A program made the translations under genes and the position numbers. Under the pieces are notes generated by a model. It saw only the letters and a list, made by a program, of their open reading frames with translations, searched no databases and was not told the DNA's origin. Below, piece after piece: positions 1-8,666 of a stretch of 64,000 nucleotides of DNA; positions within the stretch are counted from its first letter, which is position 1; the number at the start of each line of letters is the position of its first letter. The DNA lies in contig NZ_QPHM01000001.1 in assembly GCF_003336245.1 (NCBI RefSeq), positions 1,488,001 to 1,552,000 on the forward strand, given 5' to 3'. The DNA comes from Haloplanus salinus (GTDB lineage Archaea; Halobacteriota; Halobacteria; Halobacteriales; Haloferacaceae).

Positions 1-29
1 TCGTGGGGGGTAGGGACGCCGGGACCGGA

Positions 30-200
30 TCAGTTCTGCTCCGCGTCGTCGCGCGTCTCGCTCAAATGTTCCCAAATCTCGGTACAGCCCGCCCCGGGAG
101 TCACGTCGGAGAGATGGGTCCGTGCGTCCGTCGCCTCGTCGTCGTCGTCGTCGTCGGGATCCTCAGACGGCGTCGCCACGCCCTCGCTGTTCTCGGTCAT
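30..200 (-). CDS. Small acidic conserved haloarchaeal protein (56 aa)
   Basis: An ATG at 198-200 (reverse strand) opens 56 codons to a TGA at 30-32. The N-terminal third is very acidic with a run of Asp (residues about 16-22). The C-terminal half is ordered-looking, with a single Cys followed by the segment TEIWEHLSETRDD. That tail resembles a short protein I have seen repeatedly in haloarchaea, but I cannot attach a function. A TATA-like CTTATCC lies about 30 nt upstream of the ATG, which fits leaderless transcription. It is divergent from the next gene. Confidence 0.6.
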   Translation of the reverse strand: MTENSEGVATPSEDPDDDDDDEATDARTHLSDVTPGAGCTEIWEHLSETRDDAEQN

Positions 201-427
201 CGACCCTCCGTAGACGGTACGCCCGGATAAGGTCGCGTTCGGGCATAATTGCTACCCGTTCTCCCGCATTGGGGCGGGCCTTTCCGGTATCCGTGACGAG
301 CCGATTCGGGCCGAATTCCGACCTCGTCCGTCGATTACGCCCGAATCGACCCCCGATTCCGCGTCCGAGGACCGGCAAGCGTCGCGGCCGCCGACGGGCT
401 TACCGCCGTCGGGGCTGTATCGAAGGC

Positions 428-763
428 ATGACCACCTCGGTTCACCAGCTCGACGACGGGGCGTGGGTCAGCGTCAACGACTCCCGAGAGGTGAACGTCA
501 GCGACCTCTGGCGGCTCGCTCGCCACGATTTCTGCCAGTGCCGGCTCGCCGACTTCCTCGCCGAGGGGTTCGTGGAGGTGGCGCCCGACGGCGGCGACGT
601 GGAGGCGCGGGTCGCCGGCCAGTGCATCCAGTGCGGCACGAGCGGCGTCACCGACTGGCTCACCCTCGGTCGCGTCGACCCCGAAACCGGCGCGTTCCGC
701 CCTGTCGTCCCCGAGAGCGTCCACGTCCCCGGCCGGCGGTCGAGACACACGACGCCGCGCTGA
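428..763 (+). CDS. Conserved haloarchaeal zinc-ribbon-like protein (111 aa)
   Basis: The ATG at 428 was chosen because the reading frame upstream is Arg-rich and unlike real protein, while composition becomes typically haloarchaeal from MTTSVHQLDDG onward. Two cysteine pairs, CQC near residue 38 and CIQC near residue 71, suggest a small zinc site. No catalytic motif is visible. It stands alone between two promoters, with nirA 100 bp downstream on the same strand. Function unknown. Confidence 0.65.
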   Translation: MTTSVHQLDDGAWVSVNDSREVNVSDLWRLARHDFCQCRLADFLAEGFVEVAPDGGDVEARVAGQCIQCGTSGVTDWLTLGRVDPETGAFRPVVPESVHVPGRRSRHTTPR

Positions 764-837
764 GCGCCCTCCCGCCGGTACCAGCAATTATTGTCGGCTC
801 CCCGGAGAGCCGGGGAAGGTTGACGACGTGCCCGACC

Positions 838-844
838 GTATATG
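838..844 (+). promoter_or_regulatory. TATA box of nirA
   Basis: GTATATG centred 26 nt before the nirA ATG at 867. This spacing fits an archaeal promoter giving a leaderless transcript, and it argues against a start at the upstream GTG-type codon at 828, which would lie inside the promoter. Confidence 0.5.
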
Positions 845-866
845 TTCGCGCCTACTTTGCCCCTTC

Positions 867-2645
867 ATGCCAAGCAAGGTCGAGCGCTGGAAGGACGAAA
901 CCTACGGGATGGAGATACGCGACCACCTTCTCCGGTTCGCCGAGGAGGGCTGGGACGCCATCCCGGAGGACGAACACGACGCCTGGTTTGAGCGGTTCAA
1001 ATGGTGGGGGCTGTACCACCAGCGGAAGGGCCAGGAGAGTTACTTCATGATGCGCATCGGGACGCCGATGGGCCGGATGACGCCGGAACAGCTCCGGACC
1101 GTCGGCGAGGTGGCCAAGGAGTACGCCACCGGCCCCGTCGAGAACCCCGAGTTCGGCGACGCCTACGCCGACTTCACCACCCGCCAGTCGATCCAACTCC
1201 ACTGGATCAAAGTGGAGGACATCCCCGACATCTGGGACGAACTCGAATCGGTCGGTCTCTCGACGATCCAGGCGTGTGGCGACTCCTGGCGCAACATCGT
1301 CGGCTCGCCCGTCGCCGGCCGCGACGCCGACGAACTGATCGACGTCTGGCCCATCGTTCAGGAACTCCACGAGACGTTCAAGGGTAACGACCTCTACGCC
1401 AACCTGCCCCGGAAGTGGAAGGTGGCGATGACCGGCGACCGCCGCGGCTCCGGGCAGGGCGACATCAACGACCTCGCCTTCGAACCCGCGACCAAGGAAC
1501 TGGACGGCGAGGCGGTGGCCGGCTTCAACGTCAACGTCGGCGGCGGCCTCGCCCGCAAGGAACCCCGGTTCGCCCGCGACATCGACGTCTTCTGCCGCCC
1601 CGAGAACGCCACGGACGTGGCCGCGGGACTCTCCGCGCTCTTCCGTGACTACGGCGACCGCGAGGACCGCTTCAACGCCCGCATCAAGTTCCTCGTCGAC
1701 GAATGGGGGCCGGAGAAGGTCCGATCCGTCCTGCAGGAGGAGTACGTCGATTACGAACTCCCGACGGCCGGCGAAGGCCTCCGCGACGAGTACGACTACA
1801 ACGCCGGGCGTTCGGACTCGCCGGGCGACTACATCGGCGTCCACGACCAGCACGACGGCCAGAACTTCCTCGGTCTCTACGTCCTCGTCGGCCGCATGGC
1901 CGCCGACGACGTGATCGAACTCGCCGACCTCGCCGAGGCGTACGGCTCCGAGATGATCGGCCTGACCCAGCGACAGAACGTCATCGTCGGCGACGTTGCG
2001 GACGAGGACCTGGACGATTTCCTCGCCGAGGACCTCCTCGACGACTACTCGCCGGATCCGCACCCGTTCCTGCGCGGCTCCATCGCGTGTACGGGCACCG
2101 AGTACTGCTCGCTGTCCATCGTCGAGACGAAAAACCGGATGGTCCGGTACGGCCGCTGGCTGCGGGACAACGTCCCCGTCCCCGAGGGCGTCCAGGACTT
2201 CCACATCCACCTCTCGGGCTGTACCGCCTCGTGTGCCCAGCCACAGATCGCCGACATCAGCCTGCGCGGCATGAAAACGCGCAAGGACGGCGACGCCGTC
2301 GAGGCGTTCGACGTGGGGTTGGGCGGCGGCCTCGGCGAGAACCCGCAGTTCGCCGACTGGGTGAAGATGCGCGTCCCCGCCGACGAGGTGCCCGGCTACA
2401 TCGCCAATCTGGTCGAAACCTACGAGGCGGAGCGTGCGGGTCCCGAGGAGTCCTTCCGCGACTTCGTCGCCGGCCGCGACGAGGACGAACTCGCCGCCCT
2501 CGCCGAGGCCGAGGAGACGAGCTACGAGGACCCGTACCTCGGCAACACGAAGCTGACGTGGTATCCGTACGCCGAGGACACGTCGATGGACGCCTCGCCC
2601 GCGCCGACGGACGGCCAGGGTGAGCCGCTCCCCTCCGACGACTGA
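867..2645 (+). CDS. nirA: Ferredoxin-dependent nitrite/sulfite reductase (NirA family)
   Basis: A 592-residue siroheme and [4Fe-4S] reductase that carries out six-electron reduction of nitrite to ammonia, or of sulfite to sulfide. The cluster/siroheme ligands are visible as C408-x5-C414 (ACTGTEYC) and C452-x3-C456 (GCTASC). The duplicated ferredoxin-like half-domain architecture is apparent from two repeats containing GG-rich loops. The start at 867 (MPSKVERWKDETYG) matches the promoter. Downstream genes supply siroheme (cobA, sirC) and a possible ferredoxin donor, so this is probably an assimilatory enzyme. Nitrite is the usual call in haloarchaea, but the sequence alone does not separate nitrite from sulfite. 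Confidence 0.9.
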   Translation: MPSKVERWKDETYGMEIRDHLLRFAEEGWDAIPEDEHDAWFERFKWWGLYHQRKGQESYFMMRIGTPMGRMTPEQLRTVGEVAKEYATGPVENPEFGDAYADFTTRQSIQLHWIKVEDIPDIWDELESVGLSTIQACGDSWRNIVGSPVAGRDADELIDVWPIVQELHETFKGNDLYANLPRKWKVAMTGDRRGSGQGDINDLAFEPATKELDGEAVAGFNVNVGGGLARKEPRFARDIDVFCRPENATDVAAGLSALFRDYGDREDRFNARIKFLVDEWGPEKVRSVLQEEYVDYELPTAGEGLRDEYDYNAGRSDSPGDYIGVHDQHDGQNFLGLYVLVGRMAADDVIELADLAEAYGSEMIGLTQRQNVIVGDVADEDLDDFLAEDLLDDYSPDPHPFLRGSIACTGTEYCSLSIVETKNRMVRYGRWLRDNVPVPEGVQDFHIHLSGCTASCAQPQIADISLRGMKTRKDGDAVEAFDVGLGGGLGENPQFADWVKMRVPADEVPGYIANLVETYEAERAGPEESFRDFVAGRDEDELAALAEAEETSYEDPYLGNTKLTWYPYAEDTSMDASPAPTDGQGEPLPSDD

Positions 2646-2647
2646 TC

Positions 2648-2932
2648 ATGGCCGACCGTGTACTGAAGGTCAACGCCTTCACCACGTTCGACCTGCTCGA
2701 CGGCGCCGTCGAGGGCCACGGCTTCGAGGAGGGAGCGTTCGCCACGCTCAACGTCCGGACGGCCCGGGAGGCGCCCGAGGAGATCACGCTCGAACTCGAA
2801 CTCGACAACACCGAGTTGGAGTCGGTGCCGCCCCACGCCGACCGGGTGACGCTCTCGGCCGCCGAGGCCGAACGCCTCGCGGACGAACTGCAGAGCGCCG
2901 CCGACCGCGTGGCAAGCGCGGAGGAGGAGTGA
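2648..2932 (+). CDS. DUF6360-like small protein
   Basis: A 94-residue acidic protein starting 2 nt after the nirA stop, so translationally coupled. It opens with MADRVLKVNAFTTFDLLDG and ends in a helical Ala/Glu-rich stretch. It has no cysteines and no membrane segment. I associate it with the haloarchaeal DUF6360 family from memory. Its position between nirA and cobA suggests a role in the reductase or its cofactor assembly, but that is inference only. Confidence 0.7.
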   Translation: MADRVLKVNAFTTFDLLDGAVEGHGFEEGAFATLNVRTAREAPEEITLELELDNTELESVPPHADRVTLSAAEAERLADELQSAADRVASAEEE

Positions 2933-2933
2933 C

Positions 2934-3770
2934 GTGAGCACGATGACGGCCGGCACGGTCTATCTCGTCGGCGCCGGTCCGGGCGACCCCGAACTCGTGA
3001 CGATGAAGGCCAGACGCCTCCTCGATTCGGCCGACGTGGTCCTCCACGACTCGCTCGTGGGCGACGGCCTCGTCGACACCATCCCCGACGACGTGCGCGT
3101 CGAGAACGTCGGGAAACGCGCGGGCGGCGACCGGACGCCCCAGGCCGAGATCAACGACCGCCTGATCCGCGAGGCGAAGGCCGGCCGCGAGGTGGTCCGC
3201 CTGAAAGGTGGCGACCCCACCATCTTCGCCCGCGGCGGCGAGGAGGCCGAACACCTCGCGCACCACAACGTCCCCTTCGAGGTGGTCCCCGGCATCACGA
3301 GCGCCGTCGCCGCGCCCGGCGTCGCCGGCATCCCGACCACCCACCGCGATCACGCCTCGGCGCTCGCCGTCGTCACCGGTCACGAGGACCCGACGAAGGC
3401 GGACAGCGCCCTCGACTGGGGCGCCCTCTCGGATCTCGTCTCCGCCGGCGGGACGCTGGTGATCCTGATGGGCGTCGGCCGCCTCCCCGACAACGCGGCC
3501 GCGCTCCGCGCCGCGGGCGTCGACCCCACGACGCCCGTCGCGATGGTCGAACGCGCCACCCTGTCGGACGAGCGGGTCGTCACGGGGACGCTCGATACCA
3601 TCGTCGACGTGGCCGACGCGGCGGCGGTCGAACCCCCCGCCGTCACCGTCGTCGGCGACGTGGTCGGCGTCCGCGAGACGGTCGCGCGCTGCCTCGGCGG
3701 GAGCGACGCGATGGCCGACGCCCCCGTCACGACCGCCAACGGCGTCGTCGGGGTGACTGACAGTGACTGA
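2934..3770 (+). CDS. cobA: Uroporphyrinogen-III C-methyltransferase
   Basis: This SAM-dependent enzyme methylates uroporphyrinogen III twice to precorrin-2, the branch point to siroheme. The N-terminal GAGPGDPEL loop, the LKGGDPTIFARGGEE substrate motif and the VVPGITSA segment are diagnostic of SUMT. Length (278 aa) is normal for a single-domain enzyme without the dehydrogenase half found in bacterial CysG. It starts with GTG one base after the upstream stop; an ATG three codons later is possible. It belongs to the nirA operon, supplying cofactor, with sirC convergent nearby. Confidence 0.93.
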   Translation: MSTMTAGTVYLVGAGPGDPELVTMKARRLLDSADVVLHDSLVGDGLVDTIPDDVRVENVGKRAGGDRTPQAEINDRLIREAKAGREVVRLKGGDPTIFARGGEEAEHLAHHNVPFEVVPGITSAVAAPGVAGIPTTHRDHASALAVVTGHEDPTKADSALDWGALSDLVSAGGTLVILMGVGRLPDNAAALRAAGVDPTTPVAMVERATLSDERVVTGTLDTIVDVADAAAVEPPAVTVVGDVVGVRETVARCLGGSDAMADAPVTTANGVVGVTDSD

Positions 3771-4812
3771 CGAAGCCTGGCCGCTCAAGCGCCTCATGAC
3801 CGAGGTAGTGGGATCGGGAACGAAGTCCGCGGAGGATATGACCCGCGCCCAGGCTGGCGAGGCCATGCGCCGCATCTTCGACGGCGACCCCCATCCGACC
3901 ACGCTCGGCGCCTTCTGGCTCGCCAACCGCTGGAAACACAACACGCCCGCGGAACTCGCGGCCTTCACCGACGAGATGTGTGACCGGGCCGAGTACGTGG
4001 CGCCCGACGCCGACCCCGTCGACTGCGGCGCCAACTACGACGGCAAGGGCCGGACCGCCATCCTCGGCGTCGCCGCGGGCGTCGTCGCCGCCGGCGCCGG
4101 GACGCCCGTCGTGACCCACTCCGGCGACCGGACCCCCACGCAGAAACAGGACGCGTACAAGCACGTCCTCGACGCACTCGGCGTGGCGACGGAGTTGACC
4201 CCCCGCGACTCCGCCGACATGGTCGACGAGACGAACTTCGGCTTCTACTACCAGCCCGCGTTCAACCCCGCGGTCGCCGACCTGTTCGACGCCCGGGATC
4301 GGATGGGCGTCCGCACGTTCGTCAACACAGTCGAGACGCTCGCCAACCCCGCCGGCGCGAGCGTCCATCTCGGCTCCTTCTACCACCTCGCGTTCGCGAA
4401 GAAGGTGGTCGAGACGTTCGCGGCGAGCGAGTTCCACGACCCCGATCGAGTCGTCATGTTTCAGGGGCTGGAGGGCTACGACGACATCCGCCCCGGCTAC
4501 ACCAAGGTGGCCGACTGGTCGGCGGACGGCGACTTCGACGACTACGAGATCGAGACGGCCGCGTACGGCATGGACTTCGAGGAGGCGGACTTGGAAGTCG
4601 CGGACGTGGCCGAAGACAGCGCCCGCCTCACCCGCGAGGTGGTCGCCGGCGACCGGACCGACCACTGGTACGACGCCGTCGCCCTCAACGCCGCCGTCCG
4701 GATCTACGCCCGCGGCGACGCCGACTCGCTGGATGCGGGCCTCGACGCCGCCCACGGCGCCATCGACGACGGGTCGGCCGCCGCCGTCCTCGACGACCTC
4801 CGGGCGTTCTAG
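3763..4812 (+). CDS. Anthranilate phosphoribosyltransferase-like protein (TrpD-like)
   Basis: The 349-residue protein starts with a GTG that overlaps the cobA end by 8 nt. It has the TrpD/nucleoside phosphorylase fold signature: an N-terminal helical domain and a glycine-rich stretch around DCGANYDGKGRT and VTHSGDRTPT in the PRPP-binding region. It resembles the TrpD2/YbiB-like branch rather than classical TrpD, and no other trp gene is nearby. Its place in a siroheme/nitrite operon is unexplained; a role with an aromatic or nucleoside substrate other than anthranilate is possible. Confidence 0.7.
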   Translation: MTDEAWPLKRLMTEVVGSGTKSAEDMTRAQAGEAMRRIFDGDPHPTTLGAFWLANRWKHNTPAELAAFTDEMCDRAEYVAPDADPVDCGANYDGKGRTAILGVAAGVVAAGAGTPVVTHSGDRTPTQKQDAYKHVLDALGVATELTPRDSADMVDETNFGFYYQPAFNPAVADLFDARDRMGVRTFVNTVETLANPAGASVHLGSFYHLAFAKKVVETFAASEFHDPDRVVMFQGLEGYDDIRPGYTKVADWSADGDFDDYEIETAAYGMDFEEADLEVADVAEDSARLTREVVAGDRTDHWYDAVALNAAVRIYARGDADSLDAGLDAAHGAIDDGSAAAVLDDLRAF

Positions 4813-4813
4813 C

Positions 4814-4820
4814 TTTATGA
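4814..4820 (+). promoter_or_regulatory. TATA-like element of ferredoxin gene
   Basis: CTTTATG lies 26 nt upstream of the ferredoxin ATG at 4843. This suggests the ferredoxin has its own promoter although it follows the nirA operon by only 30 nt. Confidence 0.35.
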
Positions 4821-4842
4821 CTCCGCCGCCACTACTGCACCC

Positions 4843-5184
4843 ATGACCGACACCGACGACGGACTCCGGCCGAGCGACGTCGGCGGTTCCGACGCTCCGC
4901 CGGTCGACGAGAAGCCGTACAAAGTGGTCTTCGAGGCCAACAAATGCATCGGCACCGGGAAGTGCGCCGAAGTCTCGTCGAACTGGGATCTCGACCTCGA
5001 CACCGGACTCGCCCGCCCGAGGACCTACTACGTCGGCGAGGCCGACCTGGAGCACAACGTCCGCGCCGCCGAGGTCTGTCCCGCGAAGAAGGGTCGGGGG
5101 GTCATCCACGTGATCGACCGCCGCACCGACGAGGAGATCGCCCCCGACCCCGCGGGGGACGGCAGCCTGAGCGTCGACTGGTAG
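4843..5184 (+). CDS. Three-cysteine ferredoxin
   Basis: A 113-residue acidic protein with C35-x5-C41 and a late C79-P motif, a pattern of single-cluster archaeal ferredoxins. The second position of the usual CxxCxxC is replaced, which would favour a [3Fe-4S] cluster or a [4Fe-4S] with a non-Cys ligand. It is the natural candidate electron donor for NirA just upstream. Its stop abuts the convergent sirC stop with no intervening base. A shorter relative with the same cysteine spacing lies at 36418-36660. Confidence 0.8.
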   Translation: MTDTDDGLRPSDVGGSDAPPVDEKPYKVVFEANKCIGTGKCAEVSSNWDLDLDTGLARPRTYYVGEADLEHNVRAAEVCPAKKGRGVIHVIDRRTDEEIAPDPAGDGSLSVDW

Positions 5185-5847
5185 TCAGCCGCCGTCGCCG
5201 TCGTCACCGAGCGCGTCCGCGAGCACCCCGTCGGCGGCTTCGCGTACCGCGTCCCGACTCCCGTTCGCCCGCGCGACCGCCCACACCGCCTCGGCCTCGG
5301 CGACGGCGCGGACCGCCGCCCGCCGCCGGCCGGGGTCGACGTCCCCGTCTTTCAGCTCCGCCCGAAGCTCCCCGACCACCGTCGCCACGACCCCCGCGCC
5401 GTCGACGACCGACTCCAGTTCCCGGCGCAGGTGCCGGCTCACCGCCGGACTCGTGCCGCTCGTCGTCACCGCGACGTGCACCGGGTCGTCGTCGACGGTG
5501 GCGGGGACGACGACGCCCCCGCGCCCCCGCTCCCCGCTGCGGTCCGCGCGGTTGACGAGGAGTCCCCGTTCTTTCGCTTCCGACTCGATAGCGGCGTTGA
5601 GCGCCGTGTCGTCGGTGGCGGCGACGACGAGTACCGGATCGGCGGCGTCGAGCCACGTCGGCACGTCGTCCGGGCCGGGTGCGGCACGGAGGAACTCGCT
5701 GTCCCCGAAGTCGGCGTCCGTGAACGCCGGGCTGACGACGACGACCCGCGCCTCGCGGGCGAAGCGACGCGCCTTCCGGGCGCCGACGGTTCCACCGCCG
5801 AACACGAGGACCGTCTCGCCGTCAATGTCGTGGACGAGTGGGATCAC
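5185..5847 (-). CDS. sirC: Precorrin-2 dehydrogenase / siroheme synthase
   Basis: The 220-residue protein begins with a Rossmann dinucleotide motif (VLVFGGGTVGARKARR) and contains the VVAATDD and LVNRAD segments typical of the NAD-dependent Met8p/SirC family. These enzymes oxidise precorrin-2 to sirohydrochlorin and may also insert iron. The TSGTSPAVSRHLRRELE stretch is the conserved dimerisation/active-site region. It is convergent with the nirA-cobA-ferredoxin cluster that uses its product. In other haloarchaea sirC often sits with hemA; here it stands alone. Confidence 0.9.
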   Translation of the reverse strand: MIPLVHDIDGETVLVFGGGTVGARKARRFAREARVVVVSPAFTDADFGDSEFLRAAPGPDDVPTWLDAADPVLVVAATDDTALNAAIESEAKERGLLVNRADRSGERGRGGVVVPATVDDDPVHVAVTTSGTSPAVSRHLRRELESVVDGAGVVATVVGELRAELKDGDVDPGRRRAAVRAVAEAEAVWAVARANGSRDAVREAADGVLADALGDDGDGG

Positions 5848-5917
5848 GGTCGGTCATCGCCGCCGCCGATGCAAAGTTCCCCCGAACTGTTTTGTCGTCG
5901 ACGCCGTATCTCGGCCC

Positions 5918-6271
5918 ATGCTCGGGCGGGTGCTCGCGTGGCTCGGTATCGGGGACGACGGTGGGGACGCGTCCGACGCGGACCTCGACTGGACCGACCC
6001 GGACGCCGCGTACGGCGGCGACGGCCCGCCCCGGCGCTACACCTGCTCGGAGTGTTCGACGACCATCGAGGGCGTCGGCCCCGACGAACAGGTGACCTGC
6101 CCCGAATGTGGGACGGCGTTCAAGGGCACCCTCGTCCCCGACTGTGCGATCTGTCCGGACTGTGGCTCGCGGATCGACGACTTCGCGTTCTACCCGGCGA
6201 CGCGCCGTGATACGGAGTCCGCGTCGTGTTCGTGCGGCTACCGGTGGGAGAGCGACCCGCGGACGCGATAG
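5918..6271 (+). CDS. Multi-zinc-ribbon protein (117 aa)
   Basis: The start at 5918 (MLGRVLAWLGIGDD) was taken over more distal frames because upstream sequence is antisense to sirC. An N-terminal amphipathic helix and acidic linker are followed by CSEC, CPEC, CPDC and CSC pairs, which could form two zinc ribbons (residues about 42-110). Such proteins often bind nucleic acid or act as adaptors. No partner can be inferred: it is monocistronic and convergent with the next gene. Confidence 0.75.
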   Translation: MLGRVLAWLGIGDDGGDASDADLDWTDPDAAYGGDGPPRRYTCSECSTTIEGVGPDEQVTCPECGTAFKGTLVPDCAICPDCGSRIDDFAFYPATRRDTESASCSCGYRWESDPRTR

Positions 6272-6281
6272 CGACCGACGC

Positions 6282-6593
6282 TCACCCCTCGATCAGCGTC
6301 GTCTCCTCGCTCCCGGCGTGGTGGAGGGTCACGTCGTGGCGGGTGTGGCGGGCGTGGGTCCGCGCCCAGCGCCGGGCGGCCGTCTCGGAGAGCCGCTCGA
6401 CGCCGTCCGGACACCGCCGACACGTCGCTCGCCACGTCGAGACGCCGTCCGGATAGTGGCCCGTGTGGCGCTCGTGGTCGAGCGCGAACTGCTCGGCCGC
6501 GCGATTACCGGCCATCAGTTCGTCGAGTTCGTACGAGAGGTCCCACTCGCGACCACATCGTTCGCAGGTGACGGTCGGGTCGTTGTCTGACAC
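6282..6593 (-). CDS. Zinc-finger-like protein (103 aa)
   Basis: Starts MSDNDPTVTCERCGREWDL and carries CxxC pairs at both ends of the first 60 residues (CERC, CRRC), plus several His residues near the second pair, consistent with a structural zinc site. The rest is Arg/His-rich and helical. I do not recognise a characterised family; it appears to be a conserved haloarchaeal hypothetical. Confidence 0.65.
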   Translation of the reverse strand: MSDNDPTVTCERCGREWDLSYELDELMAGNRAAEQFALDHERHTGHYPDGVSTWRATCRRCPDGVERLSETAARRWARTHARHTRHDVTLHHAGSEETTLIEG

Positions 6594-6858
6594 GGGTCGA
6601 GATACGGCCGCGACGCTATTGAACGTGTAGTCTTCGCCGGGCTCGCCGGCGTTCCAAAGGGGGGAGGAACCGCGGCAGGGGGGACGCCACGGTTCCGATC
6701 GGCGATCAGCTGTCCACCGGCACGACGATAATCGACGTGTGGGGTGCCTCCACTGACCGGCGGACAGCGTAATACTGGGATCGGACTGTGGTAATCCTTT
6801 CCTTTCGCTTCGATTCCCTGATAGACCAAGCCGGCTGGGGCTGCCCCCGGCCGCCGGC
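6594..6858. other. Intergenic region with GC hairpin downstream of fhs
   Basis: About 265 bp with no convincing ORF. Immediately beyond the fhs stop (reverse strand), 6830-6858 contains GCCGG and CCGGC arms enclosing a second inverted repeat, GGGGC-T-GCCCC, which could terminate or stabilise the fhs transcript. There is no T run after it, so the terminator call is weak. Nothing else recognisable was seen. Confidence 0.3.
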
Positions 6859-8574
6859 TCAGAAGAGGCCGCTGACGTTGCCGTCCGCGTCCACGTCCAT
6901 CCCTTCCGCTGCGGGTTCGGCGGGGAGACCGGGCATGGTGAGCACGTCGCCCGTCAGAACGACGACGAAGCCGGCGCCGGCGTCGGGGTAACACTCACGC
7001 ACCGTGAGCGTCCAGTCGTCTTTCGGCGCGCCCTTCCGCGTCGGGTCGTCCGTCGTCGAGTGTTGTGTCTTCGACAGACAAACCGGCATGTCGCCGTAGC
7101 CCTGTTCCTCCAGGCGTGCCAGGTCGTCCTGCGCGTCCTCGGTGAAGTGGGCGCTCTCGGCGCCGTACACCTCCGTGGCGACGGTCCGGATCTTCTCTTC
7201 CAACCCTGCGTCGAGGTCGTAGAGGGGTTCGAAGTCGCCCTCGTCGCCGTCGGCGAGATCCTTCGCCGTCTCGGCGAGTTCCGCGGCGCCCTCCCCGCCG
7301 TCGGCGAAGGCGTTGGAGACGACGACCGGATAGCCCTGCTCCTCGCAGTGGTCGACGATTGCCTGAATCTCCGCGTCCGTGTCCGTCGGGAAGCGGTTGA
7401 TGGCGACGACGAAGGGCACGTCGAACCGCTCGACGATGCCGGCGTGGTGGTCGAGGTTCACCATGCCGTCGCTCACGGCCTCGGGGTTCGGTTCCTTCAA
7501 CTCGTCGTAGTCGACCGGCCACATCTCCAGGCCGTGGTACTTCATCGACCGGACCGCGGTCGTCAACACCACCGCGTCCGGTGCGACGCCGTGGCGGGAG
7601 ACGATGTTGCCGAACTTCTCGAAGCCGAGGTCGGCGGCGAAGCCCGCTTCGGTGACGAGGTAGTCGCCGAGCGCGAGGCCGAGTTTGTCCGCCACCAGCG
7701 AGTTGGTGCCGTGGGCGATGTTGGCGAAGGGACCGCCGTGGACGAACGCGGGCGAGCCCTCGATGGTCTGCACCAGGTTCGGCCGCAGGGCGTCCTTCAG
7801 GAGCATCGCCATCGCGCCCTCGATACCGAGGTCCGAGACGGTGACGGGATCGCCCGTCGAGTCGTAGGCGACGATGGTTCGCGAGAGTCGCTCCTTGAGG
7901 TCCGCGAGCGAGTCCGCGAGACAGAGCACCGCCATCACTTCCGAGGCGGCCGTGATCTGGAAGCCGTCCTCCCGGGGCGGGCCGTTGCTCGACCCGCCGA
8001 GGCCGACTACGACCTCCCGGAGCGCCCGGTCGTTCATGTCGAGCGCGCGCTTCCAGGCTACCTCGTCGACGTCGACGTCGAGGTCGTTGCCGTAGTGGAC
8101 CTTGGTGTCGAGCGTCGCCGAGACGAGGTTGTGCGCCGTCGTCAGCGCGTGGAGGTCACCCGTGAAGTGGAGGTTGATGTCCTCCATCGGAAGCACCTGC
8201 GAGTGGCCGCCACCGGCGGCGCCGCCCTTGATGCCGAAGACGGGGCCGAGCGACGGCTCGCGTACCGCGACTACGCCGCGCTCGCCGAGGTGGTTCAGCC
8301 CCTGTCCGAGGCCGACGGTCGTCACCGTCTTGCCCGCGCCCTTCGGCGTCGCCGTCGTCCCCGTGACGAGGATGAGGTTCCCCTCGTCGGCGTCGGACAG
8401 CGTCCGCTGGATCGCGTCCTGTTCGATCTTGGCGATGCCGTTGCCCTGGGGGTCGATGTCCTCGACGGAGAGACCGATATCGGCCGCCACGTCGTCGATC
8501 GGTCGCGTCTCCGCTTCGCGCGCGATTTCCATGTCGGTCGGTGCGTCCTCGCCGTTAGTGTCGTCCGAAGCCAT
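6859..8574 (-). CDS. fhs: Formate--tetrahydrofolate ligase
   Basis: An ATP-dependent ligase making 10-formyl-THF for purine and one-carbon metabolism. The 571-residue protein contains the TPKGAGKTVTTVGL P-loop-like motif and the REPSLGPVFGIKGGAAGGG signature of the family, with LGGSSNGPPRE and FANIAHGTNS further on. Length matches family members. The N-terminus has a short acidic extension before MEIAREAE. A TATA-like CTTACATAG lies about 28 nt upstream of the ATG. It is monocistronic by spacing. Confidence 0.95.
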   Translation of the reverse strand: MASDDTNGEDAPTDMEIAREAETRPIDDVAADIGLSVEDIDPQGNGIAKIEQDAIQRTLSDADEGNLILVTGTTATPKGAGKTVTTVGLGQGLNHLGERGVVAVREPSLGPVFGIKGGAAGGGHSQVLPMEDINLHFTGDLHALTTAHNLVSATLDTKVHYGNDLDVDVDEVAWKRALDMNDRALREVVVGLGGSSNGPPREDGFQITAASEVMAVLCLADSLADLKERLSRTIVAYDSTGDPVTVSDLGIEGAMAMLLKDALRPNLVQTIEGSPAFVHGGPFANIAHGTNSLVADKLGLALGDYLVTEAGFAADLGFEKFGNIVSRHGVAPDAVVLTTAVRSMKYHGLEMWPVDYDELKEPNPEAVSDGMVNLDHHAGIVERFDVPFVVAINRFPTDTDAEIQAIVDHCEEQGYPVVVSNAFADGGEGAAELAETAKDLADGDEGDFEPLYDLDAGLEEKIRTVATEVYGAESAHFTEDAQDDLARLEEQGYGDMPVCLSKTQHSTTDDPTRKGAPKDDWTLTVRECYPDAGAGFVVVLTGDVLTMPGLPAEPAAEGMDVDADGNVSGLF

Positions 8575-8666
8575 CCTGAGAGGATACAGGATGGGTCCCT
8601 ATGTAAGCGCCGGGGGCGTTCTTGACACGGGTTTTTATCAGGCGCCCGCTATCGCCGACGGATCGC

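Noticed and set aside
852-2210. Long open frame antisense to nirA
   Set aside because: Typical shadow of a GC-rich gene: Val/Asp-rich composition and no conserved motif. nirA carries all family motifs on the other strand. The same applies to the many other long antisense frames in the window.
6282-6593. Toxin-antitoxin reading of the two small zinc proteins at 5918-6593
   Set aside because: The genes are convergent, not co-operonic, and neither resembles a toxin.
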